Assembly (NCBI RefSeq): GCF_020833685.1
Contig: NZ_JACKZY010000003.1
Coordinates: forward strand, 386,997-450,996
Source: Nitratireductor sp. B36
GTDB lineage: Bacteria; Pseudomonadota; Alphaproteobacteria; Rhizobiales; Rhizobiaceae
Reading direction: 5' to 3'
Length of the DNA: 64,000 nucleotides
Shown: positions 35,200 through 44,410 of the stretch, piece by piece
How the letters are laid out: every line of letters begins with the position of its first letter
Numbering within the stretch: position 1 is the first letter of the stretch
Notes under the pieces: model-generated
What the model saw: only the letters and a program-made list of their open reading frames with translations
The model's database searches: none
What the model was told of the DNA's origin: nothing
Program-made: the position numbers and the translations under genes

Positions 35200-36444
35200 C
35201 TAGATTGCCTCTCCGCGCAGCAGTCTCGGTGTGCCGGGGGCCAGTCCCGAGGCCTGCTGGATGAAGTAACGCTTCATGGCCGGCATTCGTTCAACCAGGC
35301 CAAGACCAAAATCACGCAGCGCCCGCACCGGGCCGATATCGTTGGAGAAGAGCCGGTTTAGAACGTCGGTCGTCACGCCCATCTGAACCGTGTCGAACCG
35401 CCGCCAGCGCTCATAGCGCTGCAACACGTCGAGCGCACCGATATCCTCGCCCAGCCGTTCGGCCTCCACGATCACCTCGGCCAGCGCTGCCGCGTCCTTG
35501 AAGCCGAGATTCAAACCCTGCCCCGCAATGGGGTGGATGCCATGCGCCGCATCGCCCGCCAGTGCGAAGCGCGGCTTCACGAATTCGCGCGCCAGCGTCA
35601 GCCCCAGCGGCCAGGCGCGGCGTGGGCCTTCCACGCGGATTTCGCCGAGCTTCAAGCCGAAGCGCAGCTCCAGTTCCTGCTCGAAGACGAGGTCATCTTC
35701 CTTGACCAGCCGGTCTGCATCTTCCGTGCGCTCGGTCCATACAATGGATGAGCGGTTGCCGGTCAGAGGTAGCGTGGCGAACGGGCCGGCGGGCAGGAAA
35801 TGCTCTTCGGCGCGGCCATTGTGCGGACGCTCATGCGCCACGGTGCAGACAATGCCCGATTGGCCGTAATCCCACTTCACCGTCTTGATGCTGGCCATGT
35901 CGCGCAGGCGCGAGCGCACGCCATCGGCAGCGACGAGAAGACGCGTGAGGCATGTGGAGCCGTCTGCAAGGCTCACCGTCACATGCCCGCCCATATTGGC
36001 GAAGCCGTCGACCGCGACACCCTCGATAATCTCGACACCGCATTCACCAGCGCGGGCGCGCAACGCGCCGTTCATCACCCGGTTCGGCACCATATGGGCA
36101 AAGGGTTCGCCCTCTCCAGCCTCACCGCCGAAGGTGAGGAAAACCGGCCGCACCACATCGGCGGTGCGCGAATCGGTGATCTCCATCTCGGTGATGGGCT
36201 GTGCCTCCGGTTCTATCTCCGTCCAGCAATCGAGCCGCTTGAGCATCCGACAGGCCGCAGCCGCGATTGCCGATGCGCGGCCATCGCGCTGCCACACGCC
36301 CTCTGGTGCTGCATCCACCAGCGCCACTTTAAGGCCAGGCTGTGCGCGGGCGATGGAAACAGCAGTCGCCAGGCCCACATAGCCGGCGCCGGCGATCAGG
36401 ATGTCCAGTTCGCGCCCGGATGTCTGTTTCGTATTCCTGGCCAT
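35200..36444 (-). CDS. UbiH/UbiF/VisC-type FAD hydroxylase
   Basis: Flavin mono-oxygenase expected to hydroxylate the ubiquinone ring. The 414-residue protein has DILIAGAGYVGLATAVSIAR at residues ~14-33, the second FAD signature VVAADGVRSRLRDMA-like segment (LLVAADGVRSRLR), and the C-terminal GDAAHGIHPIAGQGLNLG that defines the family. Which ring position it acts on cannot be told; alphaproteobacteria often use one such enzyme for several. It is divergent from tesB. Confidence 0.88.
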   Translation of the reverse strand: MARNTKQTSGRELDILIAGAGYVGLATAVSIARAQPGLKVALVDAAPEGVWQRDGRASAIAAAACRMLKRLDCWTEIEPEAQPITEMEITDSRTADVVRPVFLTFGGEAGEGEPFAHMVPNRVMNGALRARAGECGVEIIEGVAVDGFANMGGHVTVSLADGSTCLTRLLVAADGVRSRLRDMASIKTVKWDYGQSGIVCTVAHERPHNGRAEEHFLPAGPFATLPLTGNRSSIVWTERTEDADRLVKEDDLVFEQELELRFGLKLGEIRVEGPRRAWPLGLTLAREFVKPRFALAGDAAHGIHPIAGQGLNLGFKDAAALAEVIVEAERLGEDIGALDVLQRYERWRRFDTVQMGVTTDVLNRLFSNDIGPVRALRDFGLGLVERMPAMKRYFIQQASGLAPGTPRLLRGEAI

Positions 36445-36569
36445 AGCGCCACCTCATTCGCCTTCAGTGATCCTGCCGTCTCTGACCCAACCCGGGGGCC
36501 TTGACTTGGTTCCCGCCTTCGTCTTGGACATCATCAGCCATAACATTCGCTGCCGGAGGGAAGCCATTC

Positions 36570-37436
36570 ATGTCGTCGGCCATGCAAGACCTGCTTGCCA
36601 TACTCGATCTTGAGGCGCTCGAACACAATCTGTTTCGTGGTCGCAGTCCGCAATCGGCCTGGCAACGCGTTTTCGGCGGGCAGGTCATCGGTCAGGCGCT
36701 CGTCGCCGCCCAGCGCACCGTCGATGCCGCCCGTCATGTCCACTCGCTCCATTGCTATTTCATGCGGCCTGGTGATCCGGCAGTGCCGATCATCTACGAA
36801 GTGGATCGCATCCGCGATGGCGGCAGCTTCACCACCCGCCGCGTGGTTGCCATTCAGCATGGCCACGCCATCTTTTCGCTCTCCGCCTCTTTCCAGAAAG
36901 AGGAGCCCGGCCTCGATCATCAGCTTCCCATGCCTGAGGGTGTCACGCCTCCGGAAAATCTGCGCACCCAGCGCGAGTTTCTGGCCGAGTTCGGCGAGCG
37001 TGTGCCGGAAAACATCCGTCGCTACTGGGCGCGAGAGCGCCCTATCGAGGTGCGCCCCGTCATCATCGAGCACTATACAAGCCGCGACAAGCTGCCGCCG
37101 CGCCAGGATGTGTGGATCCGCACCACGGGTCCGGTGCCCGACGATCGGGCTCTGCAGGCAGCTGTGCTCGCCTACCTTTCCGACATGACGCTGCTCGACA
37201 CCTCCACCTTCGCTCATGGTCGCAACGGGTTCGATCCGGATATCCAGATGGCAAGCCTCGACCACGCCATGTGGTTTCATCGGCAAAACAAACTCGATGA
37301 CTGGCTGCTCTACACGCAGGACAGCCCATCGGCGCAGGGCGCGCGTGGCTTCTCCCGTGGCAGTCTCTATGCGCTTGATGGCACGTTGGTCGCGTCGGTT
37401 GCGCAAGAGGGGCTGGTGCGCCTGCGTACAAAATAG
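36570..37436 (+). CDS. tesB: Acyl-CoA thioesterase II
   Basis: Hydrolyses medium- and long-chain acyl-CoA. The 288-residue protein has two hot-dog domains: RVFGGQVIGQALVAAQRTV near residue 30 and the second with LAYLSDMTLLDTS (~200-212) and SLDHAMWFHRQ, containing the Asp/Thr/Gln catalytic residues of TesB. ATG 36570 has GGAGGGAAG upstream. The stop codon is inside a perfect hairpin at 37433-37458. Confidence 0.92.
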   Translation: MSSAMQDLLAILDLEALEHNLFRGRSPQSAWQRVFGGQVIGQALVAAQRTVDAARHVHSLHCYFMRPGDPAVPIIYEVDRIRDGGSFTTRRVVAIQHGHAIFSLSASFQKEEPGLDHQLPMPEGVTPPENLRTQREFLAEFGERVPENIRRYWARERPIEVRPVIIEHYTSRDKLPPRQDVWIRTTGPVPDDRALQAAVLAYLSDMTLLDTSTFAHGRNGFDPDIQMASLDHAMWFHRQNKLDDWLLYTQDSPSAQGARGFSRGSLYALDGTLVASVAQEGLVRLRTK

Positions 37437-37458
37437 GCAAAATGCAAGTTTTGCCTAT
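37433..37458 (+). terminator. Hairpin overlapping the tesB stop codon
   Basis: ATAGGCAAAA and TTTTGCCTAT form a 10-bp perfect stem around TGCAAG; the TAG stop of tesB lies in the left arm. The sequence after it is A/T-rich (ATATTAAGC). It looks like a terminator or 3' stabiliser. Confidence 0.6.
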
Positions 37459-37491
37459 ATATTAAGCATTTATAGAGGCGTGAGTTTTTCT

Positions 37492-37516
37492 TCCACCCAA
37501 GTAGGTGGATCGTTTT
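37492..37516 (+). terminator. Short hairpin with T-rich tail (or NtrC-like dyad) before glnK
   Basis: TCCACC and GGTGGA pair around six bases and are followed by TCGTTTTATTATATTTTTC, a good intrinsic-terminator tail for tesB. The dyad also resembles an NtrC enhancer half-site pair, but its spacing is one base longer than the consensus. Confidence 0.55.
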
Positions 37517-37555
37517 ATTATATTTTTCAATAATTTGAGGCTGGTTCATTCGAAC

Positions 37556-37572
37556 TGGCACGGCATTTGATT
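37556..37572 (+). promoter_or_regulatory. Sigma-54 (RpoN) promoter of glnK-amtB
   Basis: TGGCACG, four bases, TTGA is the -24/-12 arrangement of sigma-54 promoters (consensus TGGCACG-N4-TTGC). It lies 82 bases upstream of glnK, as expected for an NtrC-activated nitrogen operon. Confidence 0.8.
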
Positions 37573-37648
37573 CTCCTTTGTTGTCGCGGTCCGCATGGCG
37601 GTTCGCGCGATGCAGGCAACCCGCGGGATCCCGCAACAGCAAAGGTGA

Positions 37649-37993
<345 letters not shown>

Positions 37994-38021
37994 GCGGCAG
38001 CATATTCCGATGGAGAATCAG

Positions 38022-39365
38022 ATGATGTATCGAACACTGAAGAGCGCTGCGGGTCCGCTGGCGCTGGGCGGGCTCGCGCTGGCGGCCATGTCCTTTCCGG
38101 CTCTGGCACAGGATTCCGCTGAGGCGGCCCCGGAATTTGCCTCGGCTTCCGAGACGGCGTTTATTTTCAACACGCTGCTCTTTCTCATGGGCGGTTTTCT
38201 CGTCATGTGGATGGCAGCGGGTTTTGCCATGCTTGAAGCGGGCATGGTGCGCACCAAAAACGTCTCCATGCAGCTTTTGAAAAACGTCGCGCTCTATTCC
38301 ATCGCCGGCATCATGTACTGGGTGGTGGGTTACAGCCTGATGTATGTGGATGTGTCGAGCTATATCGGCACGTTTGCGCCCTATAGCTGGCCTGCTGCCG
38401 GCACGGCCAATGAGGGCGATTATTCCGTCGCCTCGGACTGGTTCTTCCAGATGGTCTTTGTGGCCACCGCCGCGTCCATCGTTTCGGGCACGCTGGCCGA
38501 GCGAATCAAGCTGTGGCCGTTTCTCATCTTCGTCGTGGTTCTGACCGGCTTCATCTATCCGATCGCGGGTTCGTGGAAATGGGGTGCCGGCTGGCTCGAC
38601 GCCATGGGCTTCCAGGATTTCGCCGGCTCCACGCTGGTTCACTCGGTGGGTGGTTGGGCGGCCCTTGCCGGCGCGCTCCTTCTGGGCGCACGCAACGGGA
38701 AGTTCGCATCTGACGGCAAGGTCACGCCCATTCCCGGCTCTAACATGGCCCTTGCAACGCTTGGCACTTTCATTCTCTGGCTCGGCTGGTTCGGCTTCAA
38801 TGGTGCTTCGCAGCTCACCATGGGTACCAATGCCGATGCATCCGATATCAGCCGCATCTTCGCCAACACCAATCTGGCCGCTGCTGCAGGTGTCGTCGCC
38901 GCGCTGATCCTCACGCAGATCCTCTACAAGAAGGTCGATATCACTTTCGTGCTCAATGGCGCGCTAGCCGGTCTGGTGTCGATTACCGCTGAACCGCTCA
39001 CGCCCAGCCCGTTCATGGCCATCGTCATTGGTGCCATTGGCGGTGTCATCGTGGTGCTCACCGTGCCGCTGCTCGACAAGCTGAAGATCGACGATGTTGT
39101 CGGTGCTATCCCGGTTCACCTGATTGCAGGTATCTGGGGAACGCTCGCCGTTCCGCTCACCAACAGCGGTGCCAGCTTCGGTGTCCAGATTGTCGGCATC
39201 GTTGCCTATGGTGTCTTCACCTTTGTCGTGTCCTTCGTGGTCTGGATGATCCTCAAGGCCACCATGGGACTGCGCGTGAGCCCAGAAGACGAGATGAGTG
39301 GTCTCGACGTGGCCGAGGTGGGTGTCGAAGCCTATCCCGAATTCATGCCCATGCATGGGCGCTGA
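38022..39365 (+). CDS. amtB: Ammonium transporter AmtB
   Basis: Trimeric ammonium channel of the inner membrane. The ~447-residue protein has a signal-peptide-like start ending ALAQ (~residue 30 of the longest form), then 11 predicted helices with NTLLFLMGGFLVMWMAAGFA, the DFAGSTLVHSVGGWAAL filter region containing the first conserved pore histidine, and VHLIAGIWGTLAV with the second. Starts at 38010, 38022 and 38025 are possible; GGAGA favours the last two. It follows glnK by 28 bases and ends at a strong terminator. Confidence 0.95.
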   Translation: MMYRTLKSAAGPLALGGLALAAMSFPALAQDSAEAAPEFASASETAFIFNTLLFLMGGFLVMWMAAGFAMLEAGMVRTKNVSMQLLKNVALYSIAGIMYWVVGYSLMYVDVSSYIGTFAPYSWPAAGTANEGDYSVASDWFFQMVFVATAASIVSGTLAERIKLWPFLIFVVVLTGFIYPIAGSWKWGAGWLDAMGFQDFAGSTLVHSVGGWAALAGALLLGARNGKFASDGKVTPIPGSNMALATLGTFILWLGWFGFNGASQLTMGTNADASDISRIFANTNLAAAAGVVAALILTQILYKKVDITFVLNGALAGLVSITAEPLTPSPFMAIVIGAIGGVIVVLTVPLLDKLKIDDVVGAIPVHLIAGIWGTLAVPLTNSGASFGVQIVGIVAYGVFTFVVSFVVWMILKATMGLRVSPEDEMSGLDVAEVGVEAYPEFMPMHGR

Positions 39366-39415
39366 ACGCGCAAACACTTGCCTGACAATCGGCCCTCGGG
39401 CCGGTTGCCTTCCTG

Positions 39416-39444
39416 AAAGGGCCCGGTTCGCCGGGCCCTTTTTT
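39416..39444 (+). terminator. Intrinsic terminator of glnK-amtB
   Basis: AAAGGGCCCGG and CCGGGCCCTTT pair perfectly around TTCG and end in six Ts. Confidence 0.95.
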
Positions 39445-39479
39445 AATGATCTGAGAAATTGCAACGCACCCCTCCATGG

Positions 39480-39495
39480 TTAATGCCGTCTTAAC
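39480..39495 (+). promoter_or_regulatory. CtrA box upstream of ftsK
   Basis: TTAATGCCGTCTTAAC matches TTAA-N7-TTAAC in full. It is 80 bases before the ftsK start and just after the amtB terminator, so ftsK is the likely target, consistent with cell-cycle control of chromosome segregation. Confidence 0.75.
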
Positions 39496-39575
39496 CATCC
39501 GCTCGCTAGGGTCTCAAACGAGTCATCACGGCGCGTTTCGCGTCGAAAGCAACGCGCGAGCGGAGAATTGAGCGC

Positions 39576-42125
39576 ATGAGTTCCGGGTCTTCGGCATTCT
39601 TGGCGATGGATGAAAACAGCTACGGTCTGCAGGCTTTCCTGCGCCGTCAGGCAGCGCGTGCAGGCGGCCTTGCGCTGCTGGCCTTCGTGGCGTTCGGCGT
39701 GGCGGCGCTCGCCACATGGAACGTGGCCGATCCAAGCTTCAGCCATGCCACCGCCAATCCCGTCACCAATGCGATGGGATATCCCGGGGCGGTTTTCTCC
39801 GATCTTGCCATGCAGTTTTACGGCCTGGCGGCGCTGATCGGGCTCGTGCCGGCGGTATGCTGGGGCGTGCTCCTTCTGCTGGGCCGTCCGATTGATCGCG
39901 CTGTGAAGCGGGCTGGTGCATGGTTCCTGGGCGCGGTTTTGGCTGCAGGCATAGTCGGCGCGTTCGCGCCGCCACCCACCTGGCCTTTGCCCACGGGTCT
40001 TGGCGGTGTTCTGGGTGACATGATCCTCTCCGTTCCTGCGAAATTTCTCGGCGCGTATCCGCGCGGCTTTGCGGGTTTCGTGATTGCTGCAATTCTTGGC
40101 CTGCCGGCGGGCTGGCTCCTTGCCTTCGGCGCCGGCTTGCTTTCACGTCCCTCAGCCGACGACTTTGCCGAGGAGCAAGACGACGACGCTGCCTTCGATG
40201 CTTTGGATGAAGATGATGAAAGCGGAGGTTCGGTCATCCTTGGCTATATGGCCCATTGGTGGTTGTCCTTCTGCGCATTTTTCCGACGCAACCTTGTCCG
40301 TGCCGGTCCACGCGATAGCCATCGGACGCGAGCGATCGATCTGGACGAGGATGAAGAGACGGGCTTCGACGATTTTGATATGGATGCCCGGGTTGAGCCG
40401 GACTTCAACGAGGCGCCTGCAGCCCCCCGCGCGCGCGTAGAACCCGAGTTTGACGCCCCGGTGCCGCAGCCTGTTGCCGCACCATCGCGGCAGGCAGTGT
40501 CCGCACCTGCGACGCAACGGGTTGAGAATCCTGCACCAAGGCCGGCGGAAGGTGCGCGTGTTCGCCGCGAGGCACAGCCCTCCTTCCTCGACAGTGGAAC
40601 CTTTGAACTTCCAGAACTCCATCTGCTTGCGGAACCAAAAACCTCGACAAAGGACCCTTCGCTTTCCCGGGATGCGCTGGAGCAGAATGCCCGCCTTCTC
40701 GAAGGCGTTCTGGAGGATTTCGGCGTCAAGGGCGAGATCATCCATGTACGTCCCGGCCCGGTGGTCACGCTCTATGAGCTGGAGCCTGCGCCCGGTATCA
40801 AATCGTCGCGCGTCATCGGCCTTGCAGACGATATTGCCCGGTCCATGAGCGCCATAGCGGCCCGCGTGGCCGTGGTGCCCGGCCGCAACGCCATCGGCAT
40901 CGAACTGCCGAATTCCACGCGCGAAACCGTTTATCTGCGCGAGCTTCTGGCAAGCCGCGACTTCGAGGCGAGCAAGGCCAAACTGGCGCTTTCGCTGGGC
41001 AAGACCATCAATGGCGAAGCCGTAATCGCCGACCTTGCCAAGATGCCTCACCTTCTGGTGGCCGGTACCACGGGTTCGGGCAAGTCGGTCGCCATCAACA
41101 CCATGATCCTGTCGCTGCTCTACCGCATGACGCCCGAGCAGTGCCGCCTGATCATGATCGATCCGAAGATGCTGGAACTGTCCATCTATGACGGCATCCC
41201 GCATCTCCTGACCCCGGTTGTGACCGACCCCAAGAAAGCGGTCGTCGCGCTCAAATGGACCGTGCGGGAGATGGAAGACCGCTACCGCAAGATGTCCAAG
41301 GTTGGTGTGCGCAACATCGAGGGCTTCAACCAGCGTGTCGTTGCCGCCAAGAAGAAGGGCGAGACGATAAAGCGCACCGTCCAGACCGGCTTCGACCGCG
41401 AGACGGGCGAGGCGATCTACGAGAGCGAGGATCTGGATCTCGAGCCGATGCCCTTCATCGTCGTCATCATCGACGAGATGGCCGACCTGATGATGGTCGC
41501 CGGCAAGGATATCGAAGGAGCGGTGCAGCGTCTGGCGCAGATGGCGCGTGCTGCCGGCATCCATGTGATCATGGCCACGCAACGTCCTTCGGTGGACGTC
41601 ATCACGGGCACGATCAAGGCCAACTTCCCGACGCGCATCTCCTTCCAGGTGACGTCGAAGATCGACAGCCGCACCATTCTGGGCGAGCAGGGCGCCGAGC
41701 AGCTTCTGGGCATGGGCGACATGCTTTACATGGCTGGCGGCGGGCGCATACAACGCGTTCACGGTCCGTTTGTTTCCGATGGCGAGGTAGAAAGCATCGT
41801 CAATCATCTGAAGATGCAGGGCGTGCCGGACTATCTCGACGCTGTCACCGAGGATGACGAGGAAGATGACGGCGGCTCAGCTGGCGGCGGCGGAGGATCC
41901 GGAGGCGGCAATCTGGGCGATTCTGCCGATCCCTACGATCAGGCGGTTGCTGTGGTTCTGCGCGACGGAAAGGCATCCACCAGTTATATCCAGCGCCGTC
42001 TCGGCATCGGCTACAACCGCGCCGCGTCAATCATTGAACGCATGGAGGAAGAGGGCATTGTCGGCCCTGCCAATCACGCCGGCAAGCGCGAGATTCTCGT
42101 GCCCACGGAGCAGGATGAGGTCTGA
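39576..42125 (+). CDS. ftsK: DNA translocase FtsK
   Basis: Divisome-linked motor that pumps DNA through the closing septum. The 849-residue protein has four to five N-terminal helices (residues ~30-190), an acidic Pro/Ala-rich linker (~190-340), the RecA-like motor with Walker [16 protein letters not shown] at ~495-509 and Walker [15 protein letters not shown], the [20 protein letters not shown] segment, and a C-terminal gamma winged helix ([20 protein letters not shown]) that reads KOPS. A glycine-rich stretch precedes the gamma domain. Start 39576 is one of two near ATGs (39606 also possible). Confidence 0.95.
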   Translation: MSSGSSAFLAMDENSYGLQAFLRRQAARAGGLALLAFVAFGVAALATWNVADPSFSHATANPVTNAMGYPGAVFSDLAMQFYGLAALIGLVPAVCWGVLLLLGRPIDRAVKRAGAWFLGAVLAAGIVGAFAPPPTWPLPTGLGGVLGDMILSVPAKFLGAYPRGFAGFVIAAILGLPAGWLLAFGAGLLSRPSADDFAEEQDDDAAFDALDEDDESGGSVILGYMAHWWLSFCAFFRRNLVRAGPRDSHRTRAIDLDEDEETGFDDFDMDARVEPDFNEAPAAPRARVEPEFDAPVPQPVAAPSRQAVSAPATQRVENPAPRPAEGARVRREAQPSFLDSGTFELPELHLLAEPKTSTKDPSLSRDALEQNARLLEGVLEDFGVKGEIIHVRPGPVVTLYELEPAPGIKSSRVIGLADDIARSMSAIAARVAVVPGRNAIGIELPNSTRETVYLRELLASRDFEASKAKLALSLGKTINGEAVIADLAKMPHLLVAGTTGSGKSVAINTMILSLLYRMTPEQCRLIMIDPKMLELSIYDGIPHLLTPVVTDPKKAVVALKWTVREMEDRYRKMSKVGVRNIEGFNQRVVAAKKKGETIKRTVQTGFDRETGEAIYESEDLDLEPMPFIVVIIDEMADLMMVAGKDIEGAVQRLAQMARAAGIHVIMATQRPSVDVITGTIKANFPTRISFQVTSKIDSRTILGEQGAEQLLGMGDMLYMAGGGRIQRVHGPFVSDGEVESIVNHLKMQGVPDYLDAVTEDDEEDDGGSAGGGGGSGGGNLGDSADPYDQAVAVVLRDGKASTSYIQRRLGIGYNRAASIIERMEEEGIVGPANHAGKREILVPTEQDEV

Positions 42126-42213
42126 TGAGGCCGGGCGCCGGAACCGGCTTCCGTATCGGCCGTTAACCTGCAGCCAAATTTCGGCCCTACTGGTTGGTTA
42201 TCCGGGAGGGCAA

Positions 42214-42867
42214 ATGTGGAGATCGAACACGATGAATTTTGGGGTAACCGACTTTCTGGCCCGGCGACTCGCGATCGCGGCGATGGCGTTGACGGCGTTC
42301 TGCGTTGTGCCTCTGGCAGCGCGGGCTGCACAGAGTGCCGACCAGATTGCGGCGCATTTTTCCAGCGTTCGCACCATGATGGGCGAATTTGTGCAATTCG
42401 GCCCGCGGGGTGAGCAGACCGGCGGCAAGTTCTATATCGAACGTCCGGGCAAGATCCGCTTTGACTATGAAGAGCCGTCAGGCTTCCGTGTAACGTCCGA
42501 CGGAAGTTCGGTCGTCATCATGAACAAGAAGCTCAATACGGCGGATCTTTACCCGCTCTCGAAAACACCGTTGAAGCTGCTTCTTGACGAACGCATCGAT
42601 CTTTCGGGCGACAAGGTTCAGACCGTACGTGAGGACAATGATCTGACAACGATCAAGATGTCCGACAAGTCCGTTTTCGGAGATTCGACCATCACGATGA
42701 TGTTCGATACGAATTCATACGACCTGCGCCAGTGGACCATCACCGATGCACAGGGCAAGGACACGACGGTGATGATTTTCAACGTTCAGCAGGGCGTCAC
42801 CTTCGACCCGAGTGTGTTCAAGATCGACTACCGTCGGGTCGACGCGATGAGCCGCAACAAGCGTTGA
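42214..42867 (+). CDS. lolA: LolA-like outer-membrane lipoprotein carrier
   Basis: Periplasmic shuttle carrying lipoproteins from LolCDE to the outer membrane. The 217-residue precursor has a signal peptide (residues 1-~34, ALTAFCVVPLAARAA) and the family pattern FSSVRTMMGEFVQFGPRGEQ, GKFYIERPGKIRFDYEEPSG and the late FDTNSYDLRQWTITDAQGKD. ATG 42214 follows GGGAGGG. It comes 88 bases after ftsK on the same strand, the widespread ftsK-lolA order. Confidence 0.9.
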   Translation: MWRSNTMNFGVTDFLARRLAIAAMALTAFCVVPLAARAAQSADQIAAHFSSVRTMMGEFVQFGPRGEQTGGKFYIERPGKIRFDYEEPSGFRVTSDGSSVVIMNKKLNTADLYPLSKTPLKLLLDERIDLSGDKVQTVREDNDLTTIKMSDKSVFGDSTITMMFDTNSYDLRQWTITDAQGKDTTVMIFNVQQGVTFDPSVFKIDYRRVDAMSRNKR

Positions 42868-42886
42868 TACCGACGCATTGAGATCT

Positions 42887-42919
42887 GGCCGGCCTGTGGA
42901 CAGTCCGGCCTTTTCTTTT
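42887..42919 (+). terminator. Intrinsic terminator of lolA
   Basis: GGCCGG pairs with CCGGCC and an inner CTGT with ACAG, and the stem is followed by TTTTCTTTT. Confidence 0.85.
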
Positions 42920-43002
42920 CCGGCAGGCCGATTTGCTTGTCATTCTTTCCTGTTCCGGGCAGGTTTGCGCTTCCTGCAAGCTTTCTAGCCCGGACTGCCT
43001 TC

Positions 43003-43812
43003 ATGCCCTTCACCATCGCCACCTGGAACATCAATTCCGTGCGGCTGCGCATGCCGCTCGTCGAGCAGTTTCTGGAACGGTACAGCCCGGACGTCCTTTG
43101 CCTTCAGGAAACCAAATGTGCCGATGACCAGTTCCCCGCCGCCGCTTTCCGGAAGGCTGGATATGAGCACATGGCGATCCATGGTCAGAAGGGTTATCAC
43201 GGTGTCGCCACCATCGCGCGCCGCCCTCTCAAACTCGTTGAAAAGCGCGCATTTTGCGGGATGGGCGATAGCCGGCACATTTCCGTATCCCTTGATACGG
43301 GCGCGGGGCGCTCCGTCCTTCTGCATAATTTCTACGTGCCTGCCGGTGGCGACGAGCCGGATCCGGAGATCAATCCGAAGTTTCGCCACAAGCTTGACTT
43401 TCTTGCAGAAATGCATGCGCTGCGCGCTGAAGAAAGCGGCAATTCGGGGACCATTCTCGTCGGCGACCTCAATATCGCGCCGCTCGAAACCGATGTCTGG
43501 TCACACAAGCAGCTTCTCAAAGTCGTCAGCCACACACCGGTCGAGACCGAAGGGCTGGAAAGGCTGCGGAAGGAAGGCGGTTGGGTGGATCTGATGCGGC
43601 AGATTATTCCACCGGAAGAAAAAATCTTCACATGGTGGAGCTACCGCGCCAAGGACTGGGCGCTTTCTGATCGTGGACGCAGGCTCGACCATATCTGGTC
43701 GTCACCCAATCTTTCTCCGGCGTTGAACCGGATTGAAGTGTTGCGCGAGGCGCGTGGGTGGGACCGTCCATCGGACCATGTGCCTGTCATTGCAGGCTTT
43801 GACTTCGGCTGA
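43003..43812 (+). CDS. xthA: Exodeoxyribonuclease III / AP endonuclease
   Basis: Cuts DNA at abasic sites and degrades 3' ends. The 269-residue protein of the exonuclease/endonuclease/phosphatase fold has IATWNINSVRLRM (residues ~5-17), LCLQETKCADDQFP with the metal-binding Glu, LVGDLNIAP, WWSYR, the RRLDHIWSS segment and the catalytic SDHVPVIAGF at the end. The start at 43003 is set by MPFTIATWNINS; the ribosome site is weak. Confidence 0.95.
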   Translation: MPFTIATWNINSVRLRMPLVEQFLERYSPDVLCLQETKCADDQFPAAAFRKAGYEHMAIHGQKGYHGVATIARRPLKLVEKRAFCGMGDSRHISVSLDTGAGRSVLLHNFYVPAGGDEPDPEINPKFRHKLDFLAEMHALRAEESGNSGTILVGDLNIAPLETDVWSHKQLLKVVSHTPVETEGLERLRKEGGWVDLMRQIIPPEEKIFTWWSYRAKDWALSDRGRRLDHIWSSPNLSPALNRIEVLREARGWDRPSDHVPVIAGFDFG

Positions 43813-43830
43813 CCGGTTTTCAGGAATTTC

Positions 43831-43904
43831 ACTGATTTTCGGCGAAAACGCCCGTTTTGGAGGAAAAAGGGCCGAAACGCGTGTGTTTCTACGGAAAAAT
43901 CAGT
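43831..43904. repeat. Inverted repeat between convergent xthA and the cNMP-binding gene
   Basis: ACTGATTTT at 43831-43839 and its complement AAAATCAGT at 43896-43904 flank a second inverted pair (TTCGGC / GCCGAA). The right arm includes the stop codon of the cNMP-binding gene. It may be a bidirectional terminator, but the loops are long. Confidence 0.4.
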
Positions 43905-44355
43905 CGGCGAACCGGGCCGCGATTTGCTCCATTCGGGCGATCATGAGTTGCAGGTTATCGGCAATTCTCTCATGCAGACGGATTGCCGTTTCGGGAAACT
44001 CTTCAAGGATCCGATGAAAGCTTGAACGACTGATCCTCACAAGCCGCGTTTCGGTTTCCGCCATCGCGTTTGTCATACGGCGGCCTTCGGCGATCAGTGC
44101 GAACTCGCCCATCATGTCACCAGGGCCGAGCCGCTCGATAATCTGGCGTTCGCCATCCCGTTCGGTAAACAGCACAACATTCCCGGAGGCGACGATAAAG
44201 GCGCAGTCGGCAGTTGCTCCTTCGGCATAGATTTCCCGTCCGGCGGAAAGCGTCATGCTTTCGGCGCCGAAGGCCATGAGGCGCAACTGTTCGCGCGTGA
44301 ATCCTTCAAACAGACCCACGCCGGACAGAATGCGAATATCATCGTCCAGCGCCAT
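43900..44355 (-). CDS. Cyclic-nucleotide-binding domain protein without HTH
   Basis: A 151-residue protein consisting of one CRP-like cNMP-binding domain (LSGVGLFEGFTREQLRLMA, LSAGREIYAEGATADCAFIV, GPGDMMGEFALIAEGRRMTN) and a C-terminal helix; no DNA-binding domain follows. It is encoded 55 bases after cenR on the same strand. In Brucella the OtpR/CenR gene is likewise followed by a gene annotated as a cAMP-dependent kinase regulatory-subunit-like protein. It may sense a nucleotide and modulate a partner. Confidence 0.88.
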   Translation of the reverse strand: MALDDDIRILSGVGLFEGFTREQLRLMAFGAESMTLSAGREIYAEGATADCAFIVASGNVVLFTERDGERQIIERLGPGDMMGEFALIAEGRRMTNAMAETETRLVRISRSSFHRILEEFPETAIRLHERIADNLQLMIARMEQIAARFAD

Positions 44356-44410
44356 TGACGTTGTCCCCGACCCGTTCCCGGCGATCCCCGAACGCCCTCA
44401 TGGCGCAGTC

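Noticed and set aside
40152-41807. A 551-codon open frame antisense to ftsK
   Set aside because: Low-complexity His/Arg/Asp composition and full overlap with the FtsK motor domain.
42160-42175. GTTAACC upstream of lolA as a CtrA site
   Set aside because: Only one half-site; no TTAA seven bases before it.
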